64,000 nt of DNA from Eubacteriaceae bacterium (GCA_910574015.1 CAJSYQ010000006.1:62001-126000); one strand, 5' to 3'; shown: positions 42,560 to 52,520, counted from the first letter of the stretch. Notes: a model not told the origin generated them from the sequence alone. Program-made: numbers and translations.

Positions 42560-44614
42560 TCAGCACACTTTCACACTCTTCCAGACCACCGCGCCATCGG
42601 CCCTGACCTTCACCTTCACCTTGCCGTCCTGCACCCTCTGAAGGTCTGCCCGGACGTGGAAACCGTCCCGGTTCGTCTCGATCATACTGGCCATCAGATC
42701 CCCGTCCTCAAGACCGAGCCCCCAGACATTTACCTCGATTTCCCGGTCCTCGCCCCCTACCTGGAGCACCACAAAGGCCGCCTCATCCTGGAGAAAACGT
42801 CCGTATCCGATCGTTCTGTACTCATTGTGCAGATAGTACAGGCTCCCGGTCTTAAAGAGTTCATAATTCCGGTGGATCCGTATCATTTCCTTATGAAAAG
42901 CGATCATCGTTTTATCTTCATTTCCCCAAGGATATGTCCGGCGGTTATCCGGATCCGTCCACCCGCAGACGCCCGCCTCGTCTCCATAATAAACGGTAGG
43001 CGCGCCGACCCAGGTCATCTGAAGTACCACAGCCAGCCGCATCACAGCCGGATTGACACCCATACCCGCCGCTATCGGTCCGGCAAACGCCGTTCGTCCC
43101 ACCATATGGTTCGTACGGGTCAGAAACCGGGAGTGGTCATGATTCGACAGCTCATTCATCGCCACCACCGCTGACGGAATGCTGAATCTCGCACCAAACT
43201 CCGTCATCCCTGCAAAAAACGCATCGGCGTTTCCCACCATCTCCGGCTTATATACATCGCTGTGCTTCTCCATCCCAGTAAGAAACCAGCTGACTGGCTC
43301 CATAAAGGCATCGTAATTCATTACCGTATCCCACTGTGTTCCGTCCATCCAGGAGGAGGGATCGCCGTAGTGCTCCGCCAGCACTATGGCGTCCGGGTTG
43401 GCCTTTTTCACCACCGCCTTAAATTTCCTCCAGAAGCTGTGATTGTACTCCGGTGAGTGCCCCAGGTCCGCCGCCACATCAAGGCGCCATCCGTCCACAT
43501 TATAGGGCGGCGATACCCACTTCCTCGCCACATCAAGAATGTACTCCTCCAGATTTGCCGAGTCCTCATAGTTTAGCTTCGGCAGGGTATCGTTGCCCCA
43601 CCAGGAATCATAGTGGGTATTGTCCGGCCACTCCCCGTCCTCGAAGAACTGGAAAAAATCCTTATAGGGACTATCCCCGGTAAGGAACGCCCCCTTATCG
43701 TAAGAGGCGTCTTTATCGTAGATCTTCTCCCGGTCCATCCATTTATTAAAGGATCCGCAGTGGTTAAATACGCCGTCTAGTATCACCCGCATTCCCCGGC
43801 GGTGGACTTCATCCACGAAACGGGCAAAAAATTCATTGCTGGCCTCCAGATTCTTCTTATTCACCACCCGTTGGATATATTTTGTGGCATGTGCATTTTC
43901 GAGATCGCCCTCCTCCAGCACTTCGCCGCCATCCTCTATGATCACGCCATAATGCGGATCAATGTGGTCGTAGTCCTGGGTATCATATTTATGATTGGAG
44001 GGCGACACAAAAATCGGGTTCAGATAGAGTACCTCGATGCCCAGATCCTGCAGATAATCCAGTTTGTCCAGAATCCCCTGCAGATCTCCGCCATAGAATT
44101 CCCTGACTCCCATAGACGCCGGCGCCTTATTCCAGTCCCTGACACCGTTGACATGCTCTCCTATATAGGTGTACTCATCGTCCACCACATCATTGCTTTT
44201 GTCCCCATTGTAAAAACGGTCCACAAAAATCTGATACATCACGGCGCCCTTGGCCCATTCCGGTGTATCGTATCCCGGGATCAGGAAACACTGAAAATTC
44301 TCATCCCGGTCGTCTACCACACCGCGCCGGTTCCAGAACACTGTCTCATCGCCCTTTTTTATCTCAATATAATAATGGATCATTTTCGCCACCAGCGTAA
44401 TGGTGGCACCATAGTAATCAAAATTTCCCTTTGTGTATTTCTTCATCATGGGATAGGTAACTCCGTCCACAATAAGGGCCACAGCCTCTGCATCATCCCT
44501 GCCTACCCTGCAGTGGATCGTAACTCTTCCATATTTACGCGGACAAGGCGGCGACACAAAATTTCCAGTCGCATCATGAAATATCGCTGCGCGGTTAATT
44601 CTTCCTTCTGTCAT
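42560..44614 (-). CDS. GH13 alpha-glycosidase (neopullulanase/cyclomaltodextrinase-like)
   Basis: 684 residues, no signal peptide, so intracellular. N-terminal CBM34-like beta domain (about 1-120), then a TIM barrel: AVMYQIFVDRFYNGD, GIEVLYLNPIFVSPSNHKYD, RVILDGVFNHCG, the nucleophile Asp in DGWRLDVA, the acid/base Glu in IVLAEHYGD, and the third Asp in LSNHDHSRFLT; a C-terminal beta domain closes it. It should hydrolyse maltodextrins, cyclodextrins or pullulan and feed the malQ/glycogen pool. GGAGGATATTATC precedes the ATG. Confidence 0.94.
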   Translation of the reverse strand: MTEGRINRAAIFHDATGNFVSPPCPRKYGRVTIHCRVGRDDAEAVALIVDGVTYPMMKKYTKGNFDYYGATITLVAKMIHYYIEIKKGDETVFWNRRGVVDDRDENFQCFLIPGYDTPEWAKGAVMYQIFVDRFYNGDKSNDVVDDEYTYIGEHVNGVRDWNKAPASMGVREFYGGDLQGILDKLDYLQDLGIEVLYLNPIFVSPSNHKYDTQDYDHIDPHYGVIIEDGGEVLEEGDLENAHATKYIQRVVNKKNLEASNEFFARFVDEVHRRGMRVILDGVFNHCGSFNKWMDREKIYDKDASYDKGAFLTGDSPYKDFFQFFEDGEWPDNTHYDSWWGNDTLPKLNYEDSANLEEYILDVARKWVSPPYNVDGWRLDVAADLGHSPEYNHSFWRKFKAVVKKANPDAIVLAEHYGDPSSWMDGTQWDTVMNYDAFMEPVSWFLTGMEKHSDVYKPEMVGNADAFFAGMTEFGARFSIPSAVVAMNELSNHDHSRFLTRTNHMVGRTAFAGPIAAGMGVNPAVMRLAVVLQMTWVGAPTVYYGDEAGVCGWTDPDNRRTYPWGNEDKTMIAFHKEMIRIHRNYELFKTGSLYYLHNEYRTIGYGRFLQDEAAFVVLQVGGEDREIEVNVWGLGLEDGDLMASMIETNRDGFHVRADLQRVQDGKVKVKVRADGAVVWKSVKVC

Positions 44615-44647
44615 GATAATATCCTCCAGGTTTCTCTTGAAAAGTCA

Positions 44648-44677
44648 AAAGGACAGCTTCACGTTGCTGTCCTTTTG
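44648..44677 (-). terminator. Hairpin between ftsH and the GH13 gene
   Basis: Perfect 11-bp stem (44648-44658 with 44667-44677), 8-nt loop, U-rich end. It is 180 bp past the ftsH stop and 34 bp before the GH13 ATG, so it is either the terminator of the spoVT/ftsH-side transcript or an attenuator in the GH13 leader. The 170 bp between it and ftsH is AT-rich with no ORF. Confidence 0.65.
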
Positions 44678-44854
44678 GGAGAAGGTATTTTTGTTACTTA
44701 TGGGGTGTAGCAAAAACTATATAATGTATTGGGGTTTACGAGTAATACTATAACACCATCTCTCCAATAAGTGTGCACAAACATTGATTTTTTTTATACT
44801 TTCTTTTGTGTAAAATAAACAACATTTTTTTGCCGAATGCACGATTGCACAAAT

Positions 44855-46702
44855 TCAGGATTCAAATTGTGCATCTGTATCGTCGTTTTGCTCAAACAAT
44901 GCTTCGAACTCTTCCTGGCCAATCCTCTCCTTCTCTATGAGCAGCTGCGCCAGCCGGTTCAGGATGTCAGTATTTTCCTTTAATAGCTTCACTGCCTTCT
45001 CATGGCACTGATCTATGATCTTCTTGACCTCCCGGTCGATAAGCTCCGATGTGCTCTCACTAAAGTCCTTTTTATGACCAATATCTCGGCCGATAAACAC
45101 CTCGTCGTCGGATGTGCTGTAGTTGATCATGCCGAGTTCCTCCGAGAACCCATACTTGGTCACCATGTCCCTGGCCGCTTCTGTCGCCTGGCGGATATCC
45201 TGTACGGCTCCCGTAGTGACATCGTCAAAGGCGATGCCCTCCGCGACACGCCCGCCAAGACATACCGTGATATCCTGCAGCATCTTGCCTCTCGTAAGAT
45301 GCATCTCATCCTTTTCCGGCAGCGGCATGGTATATCCCGCCGCCCCCTGGCCGGTGGGAATGACAGATACCGTATACACCGGCCCTACATCCGGCAGCAG
45401 ATGGAACAGGATGGCATGCCCCGCCTCATGAAACGCCGTGATCCTCTTATCCTTCTCAGATATGATCTTACTCTTCTTCTCCGCGCCGATCCCCACCTTA
45501 ATAAAGGATTTCCGTATATCCTCATCCACAATGTAGGCCCTGTTATCCCGCGCCGCCGCGATGGCGGACTCATTCAGAAGATTTTCCAGATCCGCCCCGG
45601 CAAAGCCGGCAGTAGTCCGGGCGATCTCCTCCAGGTTCACATCCTCACCCAGCGGTTTATTTCCGGCGTGTACCTTCAAAATATCCTCTCTCCCGCGCAC
45701 ATCCGGCAGTCCTACGTGGATGCGGCGGTCAAAGCGCCCCGGCCGGAGAATGGCCGGATCCAGTATATCCACACGGTTGGTAGCCGCCATCACAATGATG
45801 CCCTCATTGATGCCGAAGCCATCCATCTCCACCAGCATCTGGTTCAGTGTCTGTTCTCTCTCATCGTGGCCGCCGCCAAGACCGCTTCCCCGCCGCCTTG
45901 CCACGGCGTCGATCTCATCGATAAATACGATACAGGGCGCATTTTTTTTCGCCTCGGCAAAGAGATCCCGGACACGGGAGGCACCGACACCCACAAACAT
46001 CTCCACGAAATCTGAACCGGAAATGCTGAAAAACGGCACGCCTGCCTCTCCGGCCACCGCCTTTGCCAGAAGCGTCTTACCAGTTCCCGGAGGCCCTACC
46101 ATAATGACGCCCTTCGGGATACGCGCCCCCAGCTTTGTATACTTCTGCGGCGAGGCGAGGAAATCAACGATCTCCTCCAGCTGCTCCTTTTCCTCCACCA
46201 GACCCGCTACATCGGCGAAGGTCTTGACCTGGTCGTCCGGCGACGTCATCTTGGCACGGCTCTTGCCGAAGTTCATCATCTTGGCATTGCCGCCGCCACC
46301 GCCCTGGGCCTGATTGCTCATCATGCTGAACAGCACGAAGATCAAAATAAATCCAAACAGGTAGGGGAGAAGCTCCATCCACCATGGCGTGGTGGCTACA
46401 TCCTGCACCATCACCTTAGAAAAATCCTGGCTGTCAAGGTATGCCAGCACAGTGTTTACATTGGGAGCGTAGAAGCTCTTCTTCTTACTCTCTGTCGTTG
46501 TCACGACAATCTGCCCGGTGGGTACCTCCTGATTCTGCCGTATGGACACGGCAGCAACCTTTTTATCCATTACTTCCTGTTTAAAATCACTATAGGAATA
46601 CACGTCCTGGTTACTCGAAGATATCAAATCGTTTGCGAATACCGCGATCAGGACTACTGCCAAGACGATAACAAAAAAGCCATATCCCCGCATTCCTTTC
46701 AT
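44855..46702 (-). CDS. ftsH: ATP-dependent zinc metalloprotease FtsH
   Basis: 615 residues. Membrane AAA+ protease for quality control. Two N-terminal spans (about 7-24 and 109-127) bracket a small external domain. AAA+ core: Walker [17 protein letters not shown] (about 203), Walker [16 protein letters not shown], pore loop [17 protein letters not shown], second region GRFDRRIHV. Zinc protease [12 protein letters not shown] (HExxH, about 420) and the downstream Asp ligand region ([12 protein letters not shown]). Last gene of the conserved spoVT-to-ftsH block. Confidence 0.98.
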   Translation of the reverse strand: MKGMRGYGFFVIVLAVVLIAVFANDLISSSNQDVYSYSDFKQEVMDKKVAAVSIRQNQEVPTGQIVVTTTESKKKSFYAPNVNTVLAYLDSQDFSKVMVQDVATTPWWMELLPYLFGFILIFVLFSMMSNQAQGGGGGNAKMMNFGKSRAKMTSPDDQVKTFADVAGLVEEKEQLEEIVDFLASPQKYTKLGARIPKGVIMVGPPGTGKTLLAKAVAGEAGVPFFSISGSDFVEMFVGVGASRVRDLFAEAKKNAPCIVFIDEIDAVARRRGSGLGGGHDEREQTLNQMLVEMDGFGINEGIIVMAATNRVDILDPAILRPGRFDRRIHVGLPDVRGREDILKVHAGNKPLGEDVNLEEIARTTAGFAGADLENLLNESAIAAARDNRAYIVDEDIRKSFIKVGIGAEKKSKIISEKDKRITAFHEAGHAILFHLLPDVGPVYTVSVIPTGQGAAGYTMPLPEKDEMHLTRGKMLQDITVCLGGRVAEGIAFDDVTTGAVQDIRQATEAARDMVTKYGFSEELGMINYSTSDDEVFIGRDIGHKKDFSESTSELIDREVKKIIDQCHEKAVKLLKENTDILNRLAQLLIEKERIGQEEFEALFEQNDDTDAQFES

Positions 46703-46730
46703 CTGAGTTTTCCTCCTTACAATAATGTCG

Positions 46731-47261
46731 TCATGCTTCTTCCAGTCTCAGCACACCAATATACGGCAGATTCCGGTATCTCTGGGCATAGTCCAGGCCA
46801 AAGCCCACCACAAAATGATCTTCTATCTCAAATCCGGTGAAATCAACCACCACCTGGGACTCCCTCCGGTCCGGCTTATCCAGCATGGAACAAATTTTCA
46901 GACTGGCCGGTTCACGCTTCTTCAGCATATGGACCAGGTATGAGAGCGTCCGCCCGCTGTCCACAATATCCTCTATGATGATTACCTCTCTGTTTTTAAT
47001 GTCGATCGTCAAGTCCTGACTTATGGTAATGCAGCCTGAGCTGGTCATACCATCCCCGTAACTGGAAACACACATAAAATCCATGGTAACTGGCACCTTA
47101 ATATATTTTGCCAGTTCGCAGGTAAAAAATACACTCCCCTTCAAAATACAGATAAGATGTACTTTCTTTCCTGCATACTCCTGATTGATCTGTTCCGCAA
47201 GAGCCTTTACCCTTTCGATCAATGTCTCTTCGTCGATCAGCACACTGACTTCTTCTTTCAT
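46731..47261 (-). CDS. hpt: Hypoxanthine phosphoribosyltransferase
   Basis: Salvages hypoxanthine/guanine with PRPP. The ATG at 47261 (176 residues) shares one base with the tilS stop and has AAAGGA seven bases upstream; a GTG one codon earlier is the alternative. PRPP loop VIIIEDIVDSGRTLSYL (about 98-114), LICILKGSVFFTCEL and DFMCVSSYGDG are conserved, and GFGLDYAQRYRNLPYIGVL closes the fold. Order tilS-hpt-ftsH is conserved in Firmicutes. Confidence 0.96.
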   Translation of the reverse strand: MKEEVSVLIDEETLIERVKALAEQINQEYAGKKVHLICILKGSVFFTCELAKYIKVPVTMDFMCVSSYGDGMTSSGCITISQDLTIDIKNREVIIIEDIVDSGRTLSYLVHMLKKREPASLKICSMLDKPDRRESQVVVDFTGFEIEDHFVVGFGLDYAQRYRNLPYIGVLRLEEA

Positions 47262-48664
47262 CACGGTATCCTTTCTTTGGTTATCACCAAAATCCTCTCT
47301 GTATTATTGGTTATCTTGTAAGCCTCGCTAATCCGGTCCGGCACTGCCCACAGCACATGGCTGCCGTCTGCCACCACTAGCTGTCCCGGGCGCATGGACT
47401 TGGGGATCTTCCTGTCGATGTAATAGCGGCTGAGTCGTTTTTTCCTCCCCGCCGCATCCATGACAAAGTAATCTCCCTCTCCCGGATTACGAATTACCAA
47501 ACCACTTTTTATCATATCATAATCGAACAATTTCGTATAGTCCTTTTGAGGAATTTCTTCGGGCAGATCCGGCCGTTCCCTGCTCTCAAAAGTAAAGCGC
47601 CAGAGAACACCGCCCTGCTCTACTATATGCTGGGACGGCACCCCGCATGCCACACAGAGGGGAAGATTCCCATCCGACCGGGATAGCCGGAACAAAATGC
47701 TGTCATAGTGTCTCTCGGCACGCACCCCGCCGGGAAGGTCAAGCCGCCTCCCTGCCTCCCCTGACAGCAGTCCCCGTACCTGGTCATAGTGGATCCGTCC
47801 GATATCCTTCGCACCGGGAATCAGCTCTTCAAAGACCCGGCGCAGGATCTCTGCCTGCAGCACCGGATCCTCCTTCTGCATCTCTTCCGCCAAAAGCCGA
47901 AGGCCGTCCCTTTCTCTGGCGACAGTGCGGCCGTACGTCTGGATCCCCATACGCCCGATAAAGGAACCCCACTCCGCCAGCTTTTCCGCCGCCTGGGCGA
48001 TGTGCCTTCCCGCCTCCGGATTTATTGTCTCCTCCGCCAGTGTCAGGATCTGGTGCCGGATCCGGTTCCGGGTATAGACTGTCTCCTGGTTGGTCCTATC
48101 CTCACACCAACGCATTCCCCGCTCCTGCAGATAGTTCTCGATCCGTGCCCTGTCTGCAAAGAGCAGGGGGCGGATCACCGCCCCGCGCCGGGGAGGGATT
48201 CCCGACAGTCCTCTGGGACCGCTTCCCCGGAAGAGACGGAACAGCACGGTCTCCGCCTGGTCCCCCTGATGATGGGCAACGGCGATCCGGTCTGCCGACA
48301 CCTGCTGCCGGTACGCCTCCAGGGCATGATAACGCAGAATGCGCCCGGTCTCTTCTTCTGACATGCCACGCCGGGCCGCCTCTTCCGGCACATTTACCTG
48401 CACCAGACGGAAGGGCAGTCCCCGTTCTGCCGCCAGCTCTTCCACAAAATGCGCGTCCCTGTCCGCCTCCGTCCCTCGGATCCCGTGATGGACATGGAGG
48501 ACATACAACGCCAGCTCCCACTTCTCCCTGAGTTCACAGAGAAGCTCCAGCAGACAGACGGAATCCGCACCGCCGGACACGCCCGCCACGATCCGGCTTC
48601 CCCGTTCAAACATGGAATGGCACAGGTTGTATTGTTCCATTTCCTCTCTCAGCATGTTTTTCAT
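47261..48664 (-). CDS. tilS: tRNA(Ile)-lysidine synthase
   Basis: Converts C34 of tRNA-Ile(CAU) to lysidine, essential for decoding AUA. The start is the ATG at 48664 with GGAGGAAAGA before it (467 residues); an ATG 12 bp earlier contains the Shine-Dalgarno. PP-loop RIVAGVSGGADSVCLLELL (about 25-43), HVHHGIRGTEADRDAHFV, AVAHHQGDQAETVLFRLFRG and RDRTNQ-like CEDRTNQETVYTRNRIRH; the C-terminal domain DYFVMDAAGRKKRLSRYYID binds the acceptor stem. Confidence 0.95.
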   Translation of the reverse strand: MKNMLREEMEQYNLCHSMFERGSRIVAGVSGGADSVCLLELLCELREKWELALYVLHVHHGIRGTEADRDAHFVEELAAERGLPFRLVQVNVPEEAARRGMSEEETGRILRYHALEAYRQQVSADRIAVAHHQGDQAETVLFRLFRGSGPRGLSGIPPRRGAVIRPLLFADRARIENYLQERGMRWCEDRTNQETVYTRNRIRHQILTLAEETINPEAGRHIAQAAEKLAEWGSFIGRMGIQTYGRTVARERDGLRLLAEEMQKEDPVLQAEILRRVFEELIPGAKDIGRIHYDQVRGLLSGEAGRRLDLPGGVRAERHYDSILFRLSRSDGNLPLCVACGVPSQHIVEQGGVLWRFTFESRERPDLPEEIPQKDYTKLFDYDMIKSGLVIRNPGEGDYFVMDAAGRKKRLSRYYIDRKIPKSMRPGQLVVADGSHVLWAVPDRISEAYKITNNTERILVITKERIP

Positions 48665-48773
48665 TCTTTCCTCCATACCGGCCCGCGGCAGGCCGATGAG
48701 CGCCGCCGAGCCGTGCAGCCCGGTCTCTCCCCGGGACTGTATTGTCTTATTATCGCACGGCGGAACGGATTCG

Positions 48774-51113
48774 TCAATTATGCTTTGGATACCGGTTCCA
48801 GATGCCGGCCACCAGGACGCTCATATCATCGGTGGCCTCCCTGGCGCTGCGTGCCAGGGCATGCATCAAAATCTGATTCGCCATATCATTGGGATTCTGA
48901 CAGGGAAGGCTGCCAATAAGGCGCTGGATGGTATCGTCCTCGTCCACCGCAGAGGTCCAGGGCTTATAGAAGCCGTCGATGACACCGTCTGAAACCATGA
49001 TCACCATATCCCCCTCCTCAAGCTCCGTCACCGTCACATCGCTCTCCGCCTCCATGTCCACTCCCACCGGCAAAGCCTCCGAGCAGATGGTATCCACCCG
49101 GTCGGGACGCCGTATAAACGTGGCCGCCGCCCCGTTCTTCATAATCTCGCAGATTCCCGTGTGAAGATCGATGGAAACCATATCCAGGGTAGTAAAGGAG
49201 CAGCCCTCATAATTCGCCACAAACAATGTGTTGAGAAGCCGGAGCGCCGGTTTCTTCTCAAAGCCCGCCTCCATGAGGTGCTCCAGAGTCTCAATGAGGT
49301 TCACGCTGTCCCGGCATGCCTTTTCCCCGCTTCCCATGCCGTCCGCCAGCACCATGAGAAGCTCCCCGGACTGCAGCTCCAGGAAGGAATAGCTGTCGCC
49401 GGATACAGTCTCCCCAGACTTTGCCACCCGGGCCAGCCCCGTCAGTGTCTTATACTGCGTCTCTTCCCGGAAGAACATCGTCTCCTCCTCATGGGACAGC
49501 ACATTCCGGGTCTCCCGGTCCGGACACATTCGGATGCCGGACGCCCGTTCCAGGGCATTGGCAATGTCTGTTTTGGTAAGACACTGGTTGCCCGGGCACC
49601 GCCCGGTAAATACCACCTCCAGATACCCCTTCCGGCGCTTCGCCGCCAGCTTCTTAAGCCGCACTCCCTCTTTCTTTAGTTCCTCCCCGATCACCCGTTT
49701 TTCCTCTGCCGAGACCTCATCCGCCTCATCCAGTTCCAGAGTAAAGGATTTCAGCGCCTCTGCCACCTCCATCATCTGCCGCGCCATAATCTCCCGGTTC
49801 TCTGCCAGACGGTTCCGCCAGCCAAGATTCATTTTCGCCACCGCCATTTTGTCCTCCGCGTACTCCACATAGGACGCCAGACGGATACAGCGCCTTCCAA
49901 ATTCCGGCGTCAGCTCCGAGACCGCCACCGCCCCATCCCGGCCCGCCTGCAGGATTATATTATGTATGTTGGTGCTGGTCTCCTCAAAATGCTTGTCCCA
50001 GCAAAAATTACAATTGGCGCAGTCGCTGCAGATGCGCCTGGACAGCTCCACAAAGATCTTCTCCATCTCCTCCGGCGAGACCTCTGTCTGCTGCTCCCGG
50101 TCCTTCTGAAAGCTTTTGGAGAGCCGGCGGAATGCCCCGGCGAAATCCTCGATCCGGTCATTAGCCAGCACCCTTACATCCTCCCTGGCAAAGGGATTCT
50201 CCTTCTCTTCCCGGACATCGTTTTCTATCAAATGCAGGATCCGCCCGGGGATGGCGAGAAAAATGATCCCCGCCGAGACCACGGCGCGCAGCTCGATGAT
50301 CCCGGCAATCTCACTTTTGGCCGCATAGGCAAAGATACAGGACATAACAAAAAAAGCTGCCGCGCTTCCTATCTTTCCCAGCCGGCGGAAGGTGCCCACA
50401 CTGACTCCCAGCAAACAATAAATGCCGATCATCACCATACTGCTGCCGGACAGCGCCGTCAGTATCCCGCCGGCGGCACCCGCCATGGCCCCCGTGGCCG
50501 CCCCGTACCGGTAACCCATCAGAAGGACGATGAAATAGCTGATGGTGGAGGACACGGAAAAAATACTGTCCATTTCCCGGGGAATCCCGTAGAGCACAGT
50601 AAATACCAGGGCCAGAAGGCTGATCAGTTCCTCGTTTCCAGGCACCCTGTTCCACTCCGCATAGAGGATAAACCGGACGGCCCACTGGTACACATTGGCC
50701 AGCGCCAGCACGGCGGCACTCTCCAGTACGCTGAGCCAGAACATCTCCCACGTATTGACCGCCAGAATGCTCAGAGCCGTCCCCAAAAGCAGGTTCAGTC
50801 CCCCGCACAGGGCGGACAGGAGCAGAGGAGTGACCCTGCCCTTATTGATCTTCTCCTGAAAATGCTCCATTCCGAGAACAACAGTAAATAAAATAATATA
50901 TTTGAACAGCGCAATGCCGCTGGCACTGCTCATCATTCCCGCCAGGACCGCCAGCGCCAGCCCCTTGCGTCCTCTTTTCTCGGCGCACATCGCTGAAAAA
51001 AATGCCACGGCAAATGGATTGATCTGAAACAGCCATACCCGTCCAAGAAGAAAACCTGCCGCCATCATCCCCAGCAGACGTTTTTCTCTTATGTACAATC
51101 TGTTTTCTTTCAA
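48774..51113 (-). CDS. spoIIE: Stage II sporulation protein E, PP2C phosphatase
   Basis: 779 residues, TTG start at 51113 (GGGAGG nine bases before; no upstream ATG in frame). It dephosphorylates SpoIIAA to release sigma-F in the forespore and acts at the polar septum. About ten N-terminal spans (residues 15-300), a regulatory linker with Cys-rich CSDCANCNFCWDKHF (about 365-380) typical of clostridial SpoIIE, and the PP2C domain (about 560-779) with SGDSYSFLE, MVLADGMGSGEKA, MVSIDLHTG and MVSDGVIDGF holding the metal Asp residues. The promoter matches the Spo0A-dependent type. Confidence 0.96.
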   Translation of the reverse strand: MKENRLYIREKRLLGMMAAGFLLGRVWLFQINPFAVAFFSAMCAEKRGRKGLALAVLAGMMSSASGIALFKYIILFTVVLGMEHFQEKINKGRVTPLLLSALCGGLNLLLGTALSILAVNTWEMFWLSVLESAAVLALANVYQWAVRFILYAEWNRVPGNEELISLLALVFTVLYGIPREMDSIFSVSSTISYFIVLLMGYRYGAATGAMAGAAGGILTALSGSSMVMIGIYCLLGVSVGTFRRLGKIGSAAAFFVMSCIFAYAAKSEIAGIIELRAVVSAGIIFLAIPGRILHLIENDVREEKENPFAREDVRVLANDRIEDFAGAFRRLSKSFQKDREQQTEVSPEEMEKIFVELSRRICSDCANCNFCWDKHFEETSTNIHNIILQAGRDGAVAVSELTPEFGRRCIRLASYVEYAEDKMAVAKMNLGWRNRLAENREIMARQMMEVAEALKSFTLELDEADEVSAEEKRVIGEELKKEGVRLKKLAAKRRKGYLEVVFTGRCPGNQCLTKTDIANALERASGIRMCPDRETRNVLSHEEETMFFREETQYKTLTGLARVAKSGETVSGDSYSFLELQSGELLMVLADGMGSGEKACRDSVNLIETLEHLMEAGFEKKPALRLLNTLFVANYEGCSFTTLDMVSIDLHTGICEIMKNGAAATFIRRPDRVDTICSEALPVGVDMEAESDVTVTELEEGDMVIMVSDGVIDGFYKPWTSAVDEDDTIQRLIGSLPCQNPNDMANQILMHALARSAREATDDMSVLVAGIWNRYPKHN

Positions 51114-51190
51114 AACCTGATGCCTCCCATCTCGTATGGCCGGCGGGCCTCATAATATGTGCCGCCCCGTCATGCCATTTAGCTAGGGAT

Positions 51191-51256
51191 AGTATAGACA
51201 ACCCGGTTAGCGTATTTTGTCAAACGGTGTACTGACGCGGCAAAAAGTGTTCGACT
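51191..51256 (-). promoter_or_regulatory. Spo0A-type spoIIE promoter with 21-bp spacer and 0A-like boxes
   Basis: On the minus strand TTGACA (51218-51223) and TATACT (51191-51196) are consensus-like but 21 bp apart instead of 17. In B. subtilis spoIIE and spoIIG have this unusual spacing and need phosphorylated Spo0A. A 0A-like box AGTCGAA (51250-51256, 6 of 7 to TGTCGAA) lies about 27 bp upstream of the -35, and TTTGACA overlapping the -35 matches the reverse box TTCGACA at 6 of 7. Regulation is inferred from these matches. Confidence 0.75.
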
Positions 51257-51313
51257 TTTTTTGCGGACCTTGGCCCGGACCGCCATGGGATCCGTACCGG
51301 CTCCGCCGGGCGC

Positions 51314-51358
51314 AGAAAAAAACCGGCGGGCAGTGCATCACTCACTTTCCGCCGGTTT
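51314..51358 (-). terminator. Terminator of the hup-divIC operon, overlapping the divIC stop
   Basis: A 10-bp stem (51349-51358 with 51320-51329) whose 5' arm encodes the last divIC residues, followed by a U-run (51314-51322). It separates spoIIE from the upstream genes. Confidence 0.8.
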
Positions 51359-51634
51359 AAATATAATTTCATTGTCGTACACGAGCCCAAACTTCTCTCT
51401 TGCAACATCCTCTATGTACTCATCCGTCTTCATGTAATCTTCTTTTTCTTTAATCTTTTCCTGTTCCTTCTGGAGATTTTTCTTTTTTTGTACTAACTGC
51501 TCCTGTTCTGTCTCAAGCCTCTGACAATCTGCCTTCAGACCCGCTCCCTGAATCACCAGTGTCGCCAGAAATACCCCTATCACCAGCATCACCAGATACA
51601 GGCTTGTTCTGCGCCTGCTGCGCCTTCTTCTCAT
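51338..51634 (-). CDS. divIC: Septum formation initiator DivIC/FtsB family
   Basis: 98 residues from the ATG at 51634; an ATG three codons earlier touches its Shine-Dalgarno and is less likely. Basic cytosolic N-terminus (RRRRSRRRTS), one membrane span (about 13-32), then a coiled coil (LETEQEQLVQKKKNLQKEQ ... IKEKEDYM) and the conserved IEDVAREKFGLVYDNEIIF. It forms the FtsL/DivIB/DivIC complex at the septum. Located in the conserved hup-rqcP-yabP-yabQ-divIC order. Confidence 0.9.
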   Translation of the reverse strand: MRRRRSRRRTSLYLVMLVIGVFLATLVIQGAGLKADCQRLETEQEQLVQKKKNLQKEQEKIKEKEDYMKTDEYIEDVAREKFGLVYDNEIIFKPAESE

Positions 51635-51692
51635 GGGCCTCATCCCCTTACCATTTTTCTACAATTGTAATATTACTATAACAAGTTCCCGG

Positions 51693-52091
51693 TTATTTTT
51701 CAAGTTTTTTTTGAGTTTTTTCACCCTTCGGCCCCTTATCTCTTTTCCTGAATTTCTTCCGCAGCCACACAAAGGGCCTGCATACAAATGAAATAACAGC
51801 CAGCACGGCGCATATAAATCGTCTCTTCACCAGCCCCCGGTACAGAGCCATGCCGCCGATAAAGGAAAGAACAAAAAAACTGCGGATGATACCATGATTC
51901 AGGGCAAATATCATCTGAAAAACAAGAATGGCAGCCACCAGCCAGAAGATCCAGTCCTCAATAAACAGCCACAGCTTTCCATGACGCACCCGGCAGCGGA
52001 AGATTTCCAGAAAGTCATACAGGAACATCAAAACGATTCCCCAAAGAAATGAAGCCCCGAAATACCAGAGCTGTCCTATGATCATCTCCAT
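51693..52091 (-). CDS. yabQ: Spore cortex biosynthesis protein YabQ
   Basis: 132 residues with about three to four spans (4-30, 36-70, 72-86, 92-108) and a basic C-terminal tail. The N-terminal IGQLWYFGASFLWGIVLMFL and YDFLEIFRCRVRHGK are typical of YabQ, a sporulation membrane protein needed for the spore cortex and coat. Its ATG overlaps the yabP stop by one base (TGATG), so it is translationally coupled. Confidence 0.9.
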   Translation of the reverse strand: MEMIIGQLWYFGASFLWGIVLMFLYDFLEIFRCRVRHGKLWLFIEDWIFWLVAAILVFQMIFALNHGIIRSFFVLSFIGGMALYRGLVKRRFICAVLAVISFVCRPFVWLRKKFRKRDKGPKGEKTQKKLEK

Positions 52092-52384
52092 CAGCGGAAG
52101 AGCCGGCCCAGAAAGCTCCCTGCCGTTTTGTCTCTGCTGGATTCATGATAGGAAATCTCCTGTATACGTCCCTCTATGGCGATCTCCCCCCGCTCCAGGG
52201 TGAGACGTTTCACATGAAGACCCTCTCCCCCGAACCGCAGGGCCCCCTCTATCGTCTCCAGCAGGATCTCCTTGTTGTCAAAAGAGATCACCTCTGTCAC
52301 GCCGGTAAGCTCTATCTTCTCCCGGTCCTGCATCGTCAGCCTGTGACTTGTCTGTGTCTGCGGCCGTAACTGATCCTGTATCAT
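52091..52384 (-). CDS. yabP: Sporulation protein YabP
   Basis: 97 residues; start at the ATG 52384 with AATGGAGGATTCTAT before it. HRLTMQDREKIELTGVTEVI, SFDNKEILLETIEGALRFGG and GLHVKRLTLERGEIAIEGRI define the YabP/YqfC fold. A sporulation protein of the mother cell in B. subtilis (sigma-E). The 136-bp gap upstream holds no gene; I could not assign a convincing sigma-E promoter in it. Confidence 0.94.
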   Translation of the reverse strand: MIQDQLRPQTQTSHRLTMQDREKIELTGVTEVISFDNKEILLETIEGALRFGGEGLHVKRLTLERGEIAIEGRIQEISYHESSRDKTAGSFLGRLFR

Positions 52385-52520
52385 ATAGAATCCTCCATTC
52401 CCAAGCTGTGGTTTCATGGGGGCAAAATGCCTTTTTACCCTGACATCACAATATATGCACAGGACTGCCGTTTCATTACAATAACCTGGCCTGACTGTCT
52501 CTCCCGCCGGCGCCAAAAAG

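Noticed and set aside
45002-46015. Plus-strand open frame of about 337 codons
   Set aside because: Antisense to ftsH, His/Arg-rich with no recognisable motif; a shadow.
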